A DNA stretch of 64,000 bases from Cliona cf. orientalis (Eukaryota; Porifera; Demospongiae; Clionaida; Clionaidae). The notes below the pieces were generated by a model. The model did no database searches. It had not been told where the DNA came from and saw nothing but the letters and a program-made list of their open reading frames with translations. Below are positions 7,363 through 18,362 of this stretch, piece after piece; the stretch's first letter is position 1, and each line of letters begins with the position of its first letter. The DNA is taken from contig OZ005697.1 in the NCBI GenBank assembly GCA_963930775.1, forward strand, positions 8,268,292 to 8,332,291, in the 5' to 3' direction. Made by a program: the position numbers and the translations under genes.

Positions 7363-9695
7363 TCAAGATAAATGAGCAATGAGCTTCCATACAGAATACA
7401 AGAACAGTGGAAAGGTTTCAGAGAGTTTGAGAACAGAGTCCTCCAAGTTTTGAATCATCTGCTGTCTCTCTATATAATAAAAAAAAAAAAGAGTGACTAA
7501 TTTTAATTATTATCTACACGCGTGTAGGTTGACTTACTATCCTTAGAGATGATGGTTGAAATGTCACAACAAGTCAGTAGATTTTCCAATAGTCTAAATT
7601 GAACTGCAGCAGCGTCAATGCACTCTGGTGAGAGGAGGCTGCAATCTATAGGAATTTGGCCAGAAAGCAAGGGAGAGGAAGAATTCAGATAGAAAGGGAG
7701 AGAGGGCAGGGGGAGGGAGGGAGAGAAATGAAATAATGACATACAAATGGCTTCAAGAAAGGAAGAGATAATATTATAGAGGTGACTTACCTGAGAGAGC
7801 TTCTTCAAGAAGCTTTGCCGAGTCCATCACTCGCTGAACTAGCTCTTCAACAGCACACCGGCACACTCCAGGAATAACACAAAGCTTTACTGCCATCCCA
7901 CTCAGAGATTCAATAGTATCCTATGGTAGAATCATTACATAATCAGTTGACCTCAATATAAGACAGCGTTATACCATGTTTGTGGTGGGTTGCAGAGCTT
8001 TGTGGATGATGGCCTTGACTAGAGTGACACAAGCAGCACACATCTCTTCCTTGAACACACTCATCATTGGGTTTTGAATACTCTCTGTTAACCAAAGGAG
8101 ATGGAATATCACAAACAAGATGTATAGGGCATAACTTGGACTTAGTACAGAAGATAATAATGGTCACTCACCTACGAGAGAGACCATTGAGTCATCAAGG
8201 GCCTTCTTTGAAAGTGGAAGAGATGAAGTTAGGTGGTCATTGCTTGAGTCAAGACTCTCTGTCAATGCTGATAATAGAAGATAAAATTAATACCAGCACA
8301 CACAAATAAAACGAAGATTCTTTGCGGACAACTTAACATGTCCGTCCTGCAAGCTTTCAGTACATGTACAGGTTTTTCTTTGAAGTGGAAAAGGAAAGAG
8401 GCCAAAAGATTTGATGAGACTACAGGCCACACCCCAACTATCCTCCCATCACATCATTCCTTCAAGAAAACTATTCTTGCGATGGTCACTGACTACCCCG
8501 CTGCATTTCCTCACCTTTCATGGCATCAAGAATGGTGTCATGTAGTGTTTCTCTGAGGTCTGTAGCCACTAGCGTTGAGAGATGGTGACGAGCACTGACC
8601 AGAGAAGTCACTGAAACGAAAGAGTATGTGCAGTCAAATCTAAGGGATACTACATGTACATACTCTCTCTCCCTGTCTCTCTCTCCCCCTCCCTCCCTCC
8701 CTCCCTCCTTCCCTCCCTTCCTCTCTCTCTCTCCCTGTCTCTCTCTCCTCCTCCCTCCCTCCCTCCTTCCCTCCCTTCCTCTCTCTTTCTCCCTCTCTCA
8801 CACTCACCACTAGTGCAGAACTTGACGTGAGCTGTGATTCTCTCCTGTAGGACACTATCTCCTTTAGACCGGTCATCTTTACATTCCTCCTTCTCTTTTT
8901 CATTTTCTTTGCTACTTACTTCATTGCCTGCAGTTCTCTCTGCTACTGATGTGTCGTACTTAGCTCTTTCCAGGTCACTGCTAGTAGTTGAACTAAATAT
9001 TGTTTTGCTTTGATTCTCTTTCTGAACCGAAAATGAAGAGCTATAGCCTGAGGACTGCCACTCAATTTCTGAGTCCTGTGACGAAGAATTCTCAAATATC
9101 TGAGAATTCTGATAGAACACATTGTCAAGCTGTATCTGAGACAAAGGAAGGCGAGGTGGCTGGGAGCACAAGGGGTTAATATCAAAAGAGTCGGAAAGTA
9201 AAGGGTTAAAACTATAACCGGTCACAGTGGCAGGGGGCGGTGCAGGTGGATGATAAGGATCCTGGGGGAACGGATTGGTCACTGACAATACTTCCGAATT
9301 GAGCTGGAATTTGATGAGATCTTGTCTAGTTCTCAGTAGTTCTCTCTCCAGCTGTTCGGCCCGGCTCCTCCAGTTAGTCTGTAGCTGGCTGAACTGCAGC
9401 GAGAGGCGTTCGGTGAACTCTCGAGATGACACTCCATTTGGTTTTTGCCGGAGAATGGCAAGTGCCTGCATATAAAAAGAAATCAATTTTTACTGCTGCA
9501 CGCACTCAACATGTATGCTAGTCATGTGCATAATGAATAATCAACTGGGTCCAAAGTGCACCACATGCTGCAATCACATGCCACGAAGAGAGTATTTATG
9601 AGCAAACTTACGAGAGCAATTTTCATGATTTTGACGTGGTGTGGTAAAAATAGTTGCTCAGACAAGAGCTGATCTGATCCCTGCTCTTCTACCAT
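7363..9695 (-). CDS. MEI4: MEI4 homologue (meiotic double-strand-break formation protein)
   Basis: Eight coding exons on the minus strand, all GT-AG and in frame: 9695-9612, 9465-8808, 8610-8515, 8267-8172, 8084-7975, 7920-7791, 7645-7538 and 7469-7363 (TGA). They encode 462 residues. Exon 1 gives MVEEQGSDQLLSEQ...HHVKIMKIAL, which splices to ALAILRQKPNGVSSREFTER and NWRSRAEQLERELLRTRQ. This N-terminal block matches the conserved start of animal MEI4 (LALAI-R-KP--SSRE, then a W+S+-E-LE-E-L helix). The following ~140 residues are a Ser/Pro/Asn-rich linker. The remaining exons form a helical C-terminal half (for example ETLHDTILDAMK and VFKEEMCAACVTLVKAIIHK), ending in LSETFPLFLYSVWKLIAHL, comparable to the MEI4 C-terminus. 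In animals, MEI4 acts in the nucleus with REC114 and IHO1 on unsynapsed chromosome axes to support SPO11 breaks. The protein is somewhat longer than mammalian MEI4 because of the linker. The 5' end is head to head with the next gene, about 100 bases apart. Confidence 0.78.
8660..8800. repeat. CT-rich microsatellite in MEI4 intron 2
   Basis: Two consecutive blocks of ctccctgtctctctc plus ccctccctccttccctccc form a C/T strand (G/A on the coding strand of MEI4). The repeat starts just inside the intron, after the donor at 8807-8806. Confidence 0.85.
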
Positions 9696-10037
9696 ACTGT
9701 ACTACTAGCACTGTTGCAGCAGCTGCTGAAAGTTTCTAATTTTTCGACGTTCGGATAATTAGAGTCAAATTCCGCGTACCGTTAGACGAGCCCCACCCAC
9801 AATCAACTACCAGGCTGCACAAAACGTAGGTAAGTTATTATTTCACCATGGCATGGACCACCGTATGGGAAAGCCTTTTATTAATTTATTTGAACTACGC
9901 ATTCTGTTCATGTATGATCAGCTAGTAGATTCATTTCCACAATCTCTTCTGCTTCATAAACTGACAAGCTCCACTGAAAAGGGGGCGGATCTCAGGATTG
10001 CTGGTCACATCTGCTAGGTTGAATACAGCCAGCAGCA
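9696..10037. promoter_or_regulatory. Compact bidirectional promoter and 5' UTR of MEI4 and JIP-like copy A
   Basis: About 340 bases separate the two divergent ATGs. A probable non-coding first exon of copy A ends at 9829 (cgtag|gtaagt). A matching acceptor lies at 10016-10017 (tgctag), joining to the exon that carries the ATG at 10038. The core motif acgagccccacccac (9786-9800) recurs with one change upstream of copy B (16161-16175), supporting it as a shared promoter element. The transcription start site itself is not visible. Confidence 0.45.
9786..9800 (+). promoter_or_regulatory. GC-box-like promoter motif shared by the two JIP-like genes
   Basis: The sequence acgagccccacccac is followed after about 30 bases by a non-coding exon end with a good donor. 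The motif acgagccccgcccac occurs in the equivalent place upstream of copy B. It resembles CACCC/GC boxes bound by Sp/KLF factors. Confidence 0.4.
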
Positions 10038-13000
10038 ATGGATACCAAAGATGAGGATATTTCTGACTTCGGTAGTCAAGCCACAAGTCATGAAAGCAGT
10101 GAGGAGGTTTCACTGATCCAGGATCTTGAAAGGGAGTTGGGAGCTGTCGTGCAGCGCCATAGGATACCCCCTGATGAACTGCAACAGCTGTTCGAGGTAT
10201 GAGGGACTTATTGGACTGCTTCCCGTCCTCTCCTTCTTAAATTTCCAAACCAGCTTCTGTATGCATTTGATTTAGGCTTAAACTATTTATAGTCAAAGGC
10301 ATGCATATTGTAGGTGAAGTAGTATTGCTTCCCAGATCCATCCCCCACCTTTCAATGTAGTGTTCAAAAGCTGTAAGGAGTAACAGCAGCGTCTTTTGTG
10401 CTACTCATGATATTTTGTATCCATGATGTAGGTGGTACAGAAGATGTTTGATTTGATGGATAATAACAGAGAAGCTTACGAGAGGATTGAGGCAGAGAGA
10501 AATGAGCTGGACGAAAGATGGAAGATGGAGAGGAAGAATCTCAGAAAAACTCAAAAGGTACAATAATAGAGTTACCAATAACATGTTATTGTAAATCACT
10601 TGATCTGCAATAATTAATTCATCAGCGCAAACTGGAGCTAGAGAACCAATTGGAAGAGGAAAAGACCACGATTGAGCTTGAAAAAACAAAACTTGAAAAG
10701 AAGAATGCTATTCTTGAGATAAAAATCAAGCAATTTGGAGAGCAGAGTATGGTCCTATAATAATATCCAAGTTCACTGTAACCTATACAGTTCCCCCATG
10801 AAATACCCAGGGCGATATATTGATCGGGAGCTGCAACAACTGAAAGAGAGATTAGAGAAGGCGGCTAGGGACGAAAAGGCTAGACTAGAGGTGAGGCAGA
10901 AACCATGTAGCTAGTTTTGGGGGACTCAATTTAAAGCTTGGGCACATATTATATGTACTCATGCACTCACATTCACACACGCACACACACATGCTCATAT
11001 ATGCCCACACAAATCACATAATATTAGCATATGGAGCAATACAAGAGACAGTTTGAAAGCATACCACCTCAGAGAAGGTATACACATACAACTTGAATGT
11101 TTATACTGTTGTAAACATAATGCCTTTTTTTGCACTGAAAGGATTGTGATCTATAGAATGCAGTCCCCAATGCCTCATAGGCAGCCGCTAGATTTTATCA
11201 AGAAACGCCAGCTATCAGCCAGTCTGGGAGCCTCCCTATCCAATGTCAAACCACTGGAAGAGTCCACTGAGTCAGGTATGGAGAATACACATTTTATACC
11301 ATACTTTATCCATAACATGCTAACTAGACTAACAAAAGTCATGAATTGATCCTATAGAACTATCGCTAGGAATGCATAAATTGTACTATAGAAGGGTGTA
11401 CGAAATTGTAACAATGCTAGTATATTAGCTACAGCTCAAGTGACTCTTAGTGCACACATAATTTATTGTAGATATCTTCATGATTGGATCAATGGAGGTG
11501 CCTCAAGAGGAGCCTAGCAGAGAGGCTGAAGACGAGCTCGAGGTCAAAGAAGCAGAGAAGCAGCAAAAACAGCCAAGTCAGCAGCAGACTGAGCCGCCTC
11601 CCTCAAGTGCGTCACTCGATGATGAATTCCGAGAGTTGGAACAACAGAAAGAGAGAGAGGAGGAAGAACAGCGAAGGCGTGAGGAAGAACTGCATATGCA
11701 AGAAGAGATGATGGCTGAAATAGAGATGATGCACAAAGAGAAGGAAAGTTGGGAGGAGGAGAGAAGGAGCTTGGAACAGGACAAGGCTGAAGCTAGATCT
11801 CAAAGAGAGGAATTGGAACAGTAAGCTAGCTCTATAGATCTATGATTCTTGCTTACTAATGATGTGAGTTTATTTCATCGGTGATGCACTCCAATTGACA
11901 GACAAAATGCCGAGCTCCAAGTAGAGTTGAAGAGACTCAAAGAAATGTATGAACAGCTGCAAGAAAGATTCACCAAGTATGTTCATAATTATTATCGTTT
12001 TGTGGAGAACTTCCGGCATTTAATAATTATGATTCAGGGTAGCTAAGGAAAGAGATGAAGTTTATGACAATTATCTGAAGCAGGTAGCAATTCATTATTC
12101 AAGCAGATCTAGATCAAAATGAATTATAATTGCACGCTACTACTTCCATAGCCACTGTCAGCCTACAATATTTCAAGAAAGGAGCTCCACAATCTACTGA
12201 TGAAACAACAAGTGACAGCCTCAGAACTTGATGATCAGAGAGACCAGACACTGAAGTATGCAGCATTTACAATGAAGGATTTCATGCTATAACTGTACCA
12301 TATTTGATTAGGTACAAGCAACTGTACGCTGAATCAAGTAGAAGCTACTATGACAGGTAGGTGGTCTATAGTAAGTACAATGAACCCTGTACTCTTCCAC
12401 CCATTTTGAATTCAGATTTAAAGAGAAAATGTGGAAACTCTTCTCCAAGCAGTCAGCTAGCACAGAAGCTATTCGATACTCAACAACTGAAGCAGCACTG
12501 TAAGTGTTATAAAAATTAATATTATTTTCTGCCCGTAGCTCTCGGAATGCATTGCACGAGATTAGGGAGCAACATTAATTTTGGCACCCCGGCTATGATC
12601 CCTTAATAATTCCTTAATGCAATTAACAACGTATGTACCTCATACTACTTTTATTGAGAGTGTATATACATGCATATTGTAGGTCTAACTCTCTGCCCCG
12701 AGCTTCCACTGCAACTCTCACTCCGCTGCGTCATAGCATTGCCAAGCTGCTTGAAGGTGGAAGTCTCAGCGTGGAGAAAGGTTGGCTGATGTCGTCCACG
12801 ACTTCGGTATCAATGGATAATCTACCTCAGTGGATGGGGCAAGTCCCCCTCAAAAGTGTAGTAATAGAGAGGGTAAGCATATGCAGTATACGAAGTAGAT
12901 TCAGAAAGCATATCTTCCCTGATTATAATAGGGGTATCATCCCATTAATACACTATAGGAGAGTATAGCCTTGCAGGCTCTCTCTACCCTGCTTTTGTAT

Positions 13001-15810
13001 GCAAGATTCCTGTGAGATAGAGCTAGGGCCTGGGGATGAGGCCAATAAAAAAGAGTTCTGAATTTTGACAAAATTTGATTATTTATCCATGCAGATTGAG
13101 AGTGTAGAGTTGGGACGAATCTACTACACTCCACCAGACACCCAGAAAGGTGTGGTACAACTACAAGCTGGACTGCACGCCGAAGTGTGGGTGACTACGA
13201 AAGAGAAATCAATGTCTGTGGCCTGCGTCAACATTGAAGTCATCGATATCTTGGCAATGGTGAGCAAGCAAAAATAATGACTTTGTACTATTACCATACA
13301 AATCTTGCAACAGTCACAATGATTAATTTGAAGATCAAAGTTCTATAATATAATATTAGCCAGCTGTTAATTGGCCAGTATGTTGCGATGTGTACACCAC
13401 ACATCTTCAAATTCCATTCATAGCCACCCAAAGTATGTCAGCGATTCATTCTGAAGCCAGAAACTCCACACATTGTCTGCATGAGGTCCATACCTGGAAT
13501 CATCGAGGAATCAAAGTTAGAGTGGTCACAAATTTCTGGACAACTACAAACCACTAGCTCTTCTGGATCTGGCCATGGGTCTCAGTACAAGGTTTCTTCG
13601 GAGGGTCTACCTTCTTCAAAACATGGATCAATGAAACCTGGTGAGACATCTGCTGACATTGGAGAGCTAGATCTTGAATCTACATCATCTGGTAAAGTTT
13701 TATGCCTTGAAATTTTCATGAAGTGTGTTTAAAATCAATTTGACCATGCTTTAACTAGACAAGGGGGATTCAACTTCTGAAGGACATAAATTTATTATAC
13801 AGCAACAAGTTCAGCTTGAGGATGATACTGAACCAAATCAAGATTCCAAGGAGGGATGTGAGTGTGAATCATCCGGATGTCTCATACACAATTAAATTAT
13901 TATTAATTTTACAGATGTAGCTGGTAGTGAGGGGGAGAGTGTGGAACTACATCCCAGTGATAGGAAGTACACGGATGGAAAGACACCAATCATGTGGATC
14001 ATCACGGAAAACAATATGTGGGGTTTGATTTTTGTCATCATCACTATAATATTATTATTGTATTATGTGTAGGCTTTGCTTCTATCCAACGACTGATCCA
14101 CGGCATCGCCCACTTAACATCATCAAGCTGGAATCAAGAGCCACTTGCATGGAGTAAGTCCTTATATTATAGCCTTAGCAATATCAGTATAAAAATATTA
14201 TATGCTTGAGTACATACTTTGGGCATCAATAATGGGAATAGGGATTGGGAATGAGGTCCCGAGTAACTAACACAAGATTAGTAGCTATAGCTAAAGAATG
14301 TCATGCAATCTGTGGCTTCAGATCTATATAATTAAATTTTAATTGTCATGACAACTAATTAGATACGTGAATGGAATGGTGTTCATTGGCCATGAGGCTT
14401 CCACTATCTCAGTCTACCACAAAGATGAGTGTAAGTTGTAGTCTACATTAGCGGTGTATTATTGCATGTCTTATAGTAGCGATAGTGACACACCATTTTT
14501 TTCTTTATAGTTTCATTGAGCTGGGATCTTAAGAATCCTCGGGAGATTTCGCTTCCCTCTCACAATCCTGAAGTCCAGAATGACGTCCACTGTATAGCAG
14601 CCGTCAAGGATCGAGTGTGGGTGGGCGCTGGGCCATCAATATTCTTCCTCAGTGCAGAAAGTCTTGATTGTGAGGTACATGAATTGCGTAGGCACATTAA
14701 AATCAAGCAATACTAACTAGCCTCATTCCCAAATCGTCTTCAATATGGCAGCTTTTCTATATCACAAAAAGAATAGCCTGAGAACATCGCTGCACATATA
14801 ACTAACATAATACAACGATGGCTATAATATTATGCGTAACACAGTATTATTCATAAATACATACATGTCACGTTCCAGGGCTCAAGGTTCCTGAATGTGG
14901 AACATTTTCCTCCCGACCAGATCCTTCCCCTGGGGGATGTTGTCGCCGTGTCAGCCAAAGGATCAGCTGTCTTCCTCTTTGATGCAGAATCAACAAACTT
15001 TCTCAAAACGTTTGATGTGTACCCGATGACAAAGAATCTAGTAACAGGTTAGTCACTTTCAATTTAACAGTTTGCCCATGCACATTCTAACACCTTATGT
15101 ATTTGTTGAACTATCAGCTGCTAGTAATTAACACCTTTTGCGTAATGGCTGATTACTTTACAGTTGAGCAGAACTCAAAATGGAAAGACATGCGCTCACC
15201 ACTGCTCGAAAAGATTCCCACGATCATCAAGACAATGGTGGCCGACGATAACATACTCTATGTGGGAACCTCACAGGGAATGGTGGTTGCTGTCCCCATA
15301 GACAACCTGAGCAAAAAGGATTCCACAAAGCCAACAGAGATTGCTACAGATCTAGAGGGAGCAACGCCAATTGCAAAGGATGATGGCGTCTCTGGTGGAA
15401 TCAGTAGTGCTACATTTCTCGATAATTGTGCTCTAGCTCTTCACGTACAAAAGGACAGTCGAGTCAAGTCGCTCTTACACCTACGGCTTCCTGTGCCGCA
15501 GGACCATGATCACTCTACGGTTGAAGACACTGACAGTTCTCCAGCTCTGCAGTCTACCGAAAGTCATGAACTTCAACATACTCTGCCAAATGTATCTCCA
15601 GAGGGTCAAGAAAGTGACGCTGGTGCATCTGCAGCTCCGAGTCTGCTCTCTGGTGGCTATCGGTCTCTCATTGTCTCAGCAGGCAAGGGTCACATGGAGT
15701 ACAGTGCAGATAAAGATGCAGAGGACATGCTAAGCCTGCCACCGAACTACAACAGCCTGAGGGAGAAGAATGAAGAGCACCAGCTGCTTCTCTGGGGACA
15801 CAAACTATGA
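10038..15810 (+). CDS. JIP3/JIP4 (MAPK8IP3/SPAG9)-like scaffold, copy A
   Basis: 22 coding exons: 10038-10196, 10432-10557, 10626-10746, 10811-10890, 11028-11077, 11157-11275, 11472-11820, 11902-11976, 12038-12083, 12152-12255, 12312-12356, 12416-12499, 12683-12872, 13095-13259, 13424-13691, 13759-13857, 13915-14017, 14073-14153, 14363-14430, 14511-14674, 14879-15047 and 15164-15810. All are in frame, giving 1103 residues. Residues ~25-178 form a coiled coil resembling the RH1 region (VQKMFDLMDNNREAYE, RKLELENQLEEEK). A Glu-rich coiled coil (~260-375) precedes an RH2-like block (~375-440: NISRKELHNLLMKQQ, then FKEKMWKLFSKQS). A unique central domain (~455-600) contains EKGWLMSS and HIVCMRSIPGIIE. 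The C-terminal part resembles the JIP3/JIP4 WD40-like propeller (SWDLKNP, DRVWVGAGPSIFFL, LYVGTSQGMVVAVPID) and ends with SLIVSAGKGHMEYS and LLLWGHK. JIP3/4 proteins link kinesin/dynein and JNK signalling on vesicles. ARHGEF10/17 share a similar C-terminal propeller, but no DH-PH domain is present here. Confidence 0.78.
12966..13046. repeat. Fragment of the 'tagcct...ggcctggggatgaggc' hairpin family
   Basis: Between exons 13 and 14 of copy A, tagccttgcaggc on one side and gggcctggggatgaggcc on the other resemble the ends of the hairpin element seen intact at 58068-58163. Similar words occur at 14240 and 14720. Degenerate; boundaries are approximate. Confidence 0.4.
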
Positions 15811-16160
15811 ATTGAGCCTAGCTATATTGTGTGTTATGTATTACACTTATATTTTAAATGCCGAATGTTTTCAAGTATCATTATTGGTGCAAATATTTAT
15901 AGTTGTACGCATGTGCATAACAAGAACGTATTCTTGCATGCGCATGATCATGGAGCTATATATGACTAAAGGCTTATGACACTGACAGCTGGGCATGTAG
16001 ACAGCAAAAAGGCAGCTAGCGCTGTGGTTATTTTACACCTCTACTTGTTACTTATCAGCTGATTCGATCGTTTCCAGATTCGTTCGAATTCAAATTCACA
16101 AGCGCGCGCTCTTTTCTATGTTTGTTGATATTTCTCATGGGCGCATAATTAGAAACATTA

Positions 16161-16295
16161 ACGAGCCCCGCCCACGCACAATAGCTGATCAGTACGCGGT
16201 ATGTTCTCATGCCACAGACGCCATAGACTGAACAAAGAGTGACTAGAGTATTGATACAAGTGTACTGAGCAGTACAGTTGAGGCGACAAGAGCAG
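16161..16295 (+). promoter_or_regulatory. Promoter motif and probable 5' non-coding exon of JIP-like copy B
   Basis: acgagccccgcccac (16161-16175) matches the copy A promoter motif with one change. About 120 bases downstream, acaagagcag|gtgagttt provides a strong donor. The exon start is not defined by the sequence. Confidence 0.4.
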
Positions 16296-17691
16296 GTGAG
16301 TTTATGTGTACAATTGACTATCAAGTCAAGATAAAATAGTTGCCTGTGTGATTTGTACTATCTATAAAGATGACTAGAATTGTTTTTAGATCGTAGCTCA
16401 TGTTGGGATTGGAAACTGTTTTGTAAACTTTGACGTATTAAAATTCTCTCTCTAAGTATTGGGTGTGTGGCCATGGGATCTGTACAAGTTGTATCTAGCT
16501 AGCCAAATTATCACTCGAGCGATCGATTTGTTGAGCATTCTGAAGCGAGATTTTAAATAGGCCTACCTAGATTTCTACCTACATGACCTATCTGCCAACC
16601 AGTCTGGGGGTATTGAAAACAGTGAGACTCACGCATGTGTCTGGAGGCTCGGTTTATCTGATGTATTTAATATTTGTGTCAACATCTTGGGAAGCATACG
16701 GGTCAGTGAAACTTAGTTACTTTCAGTCTAAACAAGCACCATGCAAGGACATCGTATTTTTAACGCAGTGTCTAGAGTGCCGGCAAATTTATGTACAAAT
16801 TTATATTGCCATATGCAGGAGGGGGCGGGGACTAGGGCTACGTAAGAGTACAGTATTTTATATGGACTTACCGGCACTATAACGCTTAAATTGCGGTGCC
16901 GGTACCGGCACTGTAGACACAGCGTATTTTTAAAGCTTACTGTAGCAGGGTTTTCATAAAGTATTTGTGCATGCTGAACCTATGGTCATACTAAGAGACT
17001 GTGCATAGTCTAGAGATCTATTGCTGTACATGTGATTGCGTGCATGCCAGTGTGTCCACTCGGCCCATGAAAGTAGCGTGTGATATACAGATGATTGAAG
17101 CTGCATGTTCTCAATTGAGAGCTGTGGGCGTGTTTCATCACAGTACTAGTACTAGACCTAATGGTGTAAAATAGGGTGATCATTCCTGGACATACTATAA
17201 GTCTCTGAATGTAAGAAAACTATACCAAGGGCTTATACACTCAGCTGTGGCCCTTGGAGTTACCCATGGACTTGCTAAGCTCTGAGTCCAGTTCCACATG
17301 CCATACATGGAGTTCCCTCCAGTTCAATTTAGGATGCCAGTCTTTTGCTTAAGTGCTCTCATCACTTTTATCACATGCTCTTCATTTGCTGTGATATGTC
17401 AACAAAGCACCTTCAAGGTCTCCACTGGAGTGTATTTCCTAATCCTGGAGCTATGCAGACCCTGCAGAATTTCAAAGGATTCTTGTTTCCATATCTCACT
17501 GTAAATATTCCTATTAACACTTCCCTTAGGCATGCTAAGTGGCTGCTGTTCTAGCATTGGACTAGTGCCAAGACTTGAAGCTTTTGTATTGCCGCTGCTT
17601 CTAAGTTGTAATGCTAGCAGTGACACTCCCAATCCTAGTCCCCAGGCCTGTGCCCAGCGTTTCAATATTACAGTCATGTTGAAAATCTTTG

Positions 17692-17694
<3 letters not shown>

Positions 17695-17762
<68 letters not shown>
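17695..17762. repeat. (TG)n microsatellite
   Basis: About 34 uninterrupted TG dinucleotides lie in the spacer upstream of JIP-like copy B; open frames reading through it encode only Val-Cys or Thr-His runs and are not genes. Confidence 0.95.
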
Positions 17763-17765
<3 letters not shown>

Positions 17766-18073
17766 GGAGAGTGACAGAGCTGTTTGAAACTCTTTACAGC
17801 TTTTCAAAAATTCTCTTGACAGCATGCATGCAACAGTGAAATGAGAGGGGGTGCTACTTCAAGTAGTGGTGTGTGACCCAGAGGTTAACCTGTCAAGTGC
17901 AGTTCATCAGCTAATCAGGTTTTGCTATGCCACAATAGTATACAGTGTGACCAACATGATAAGAGCTGTAGCTGTTGATAGTGTACATGTAGCTAATCTG
18001 AGGGTGCCCGCTATGGATTCCTTAGCCAGCTGATTCACAGTGTAATTGTGCAGAAAGCAAAAGTTTACATGAT

Positions 18074-18260
18074 GAATGTTAGCAACCAAAGTCTTTATAG
18101 GCAATTTGCTGGCTATGGGAAGGGGTTGGGTCATCATAAAGTAGGCCGATGATGAACAGAGGTCAACTACCAACAAAATAGTTATCTGCCAGTAATTGGG
18201 GTGCATTCGACCATGCATCTCATGCATCTCATGCACCCCAATTACTGGTAGATAACTATT
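18074..18260. mobile_element. Hairpin MITE, copy 1 of the 'ttgttggcc' family
   Basis: A left part (caaagtctttataggcaatttgctgg...ccgatgatgaac...ccaacaaaat) matches the elements at 36267 and 41526. It is followed by a 28-base inverted repeat: arms 18178-18205 and 18232-18259, one mismatch, around a short loop of catct repeats. The arms read atagttatctgccagtaatt and the complement. No coding capacity. Confidence 0.6.
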
Positions 18261-18362
18261 ATGTATCTAGATTACTTTGTACAAACCCTTCAGCTTTGAT
18301 AGCTTATGTGTACAATATTAAAATTATATTACGTGCATGTAGGCATTGATTGACTGAGCAGC

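Larger units (their letters stand above)
15811..18342. other. Intergenic region between JIP-like copies, with promoter of copy B
   Basis: It holds the 3' flank of copy A, then a GC-richer block (16060-16295) with the copy B promoter and a probable non-coding exon ending at gagcag|gtgagt (16295). Its acceptor is likely the AG at 18341-18342, leaving a ~2 kb first intron. The rest contains a TG microsatellite and a hairpin element. Open frames here show no recognisable protein. Confidence 0.45.

Noticed and set aside
17532..17825. Open frames with Cys-Val or Thr-His repeats
   Set aside because: They are translations of the (TG)n microsatellite.
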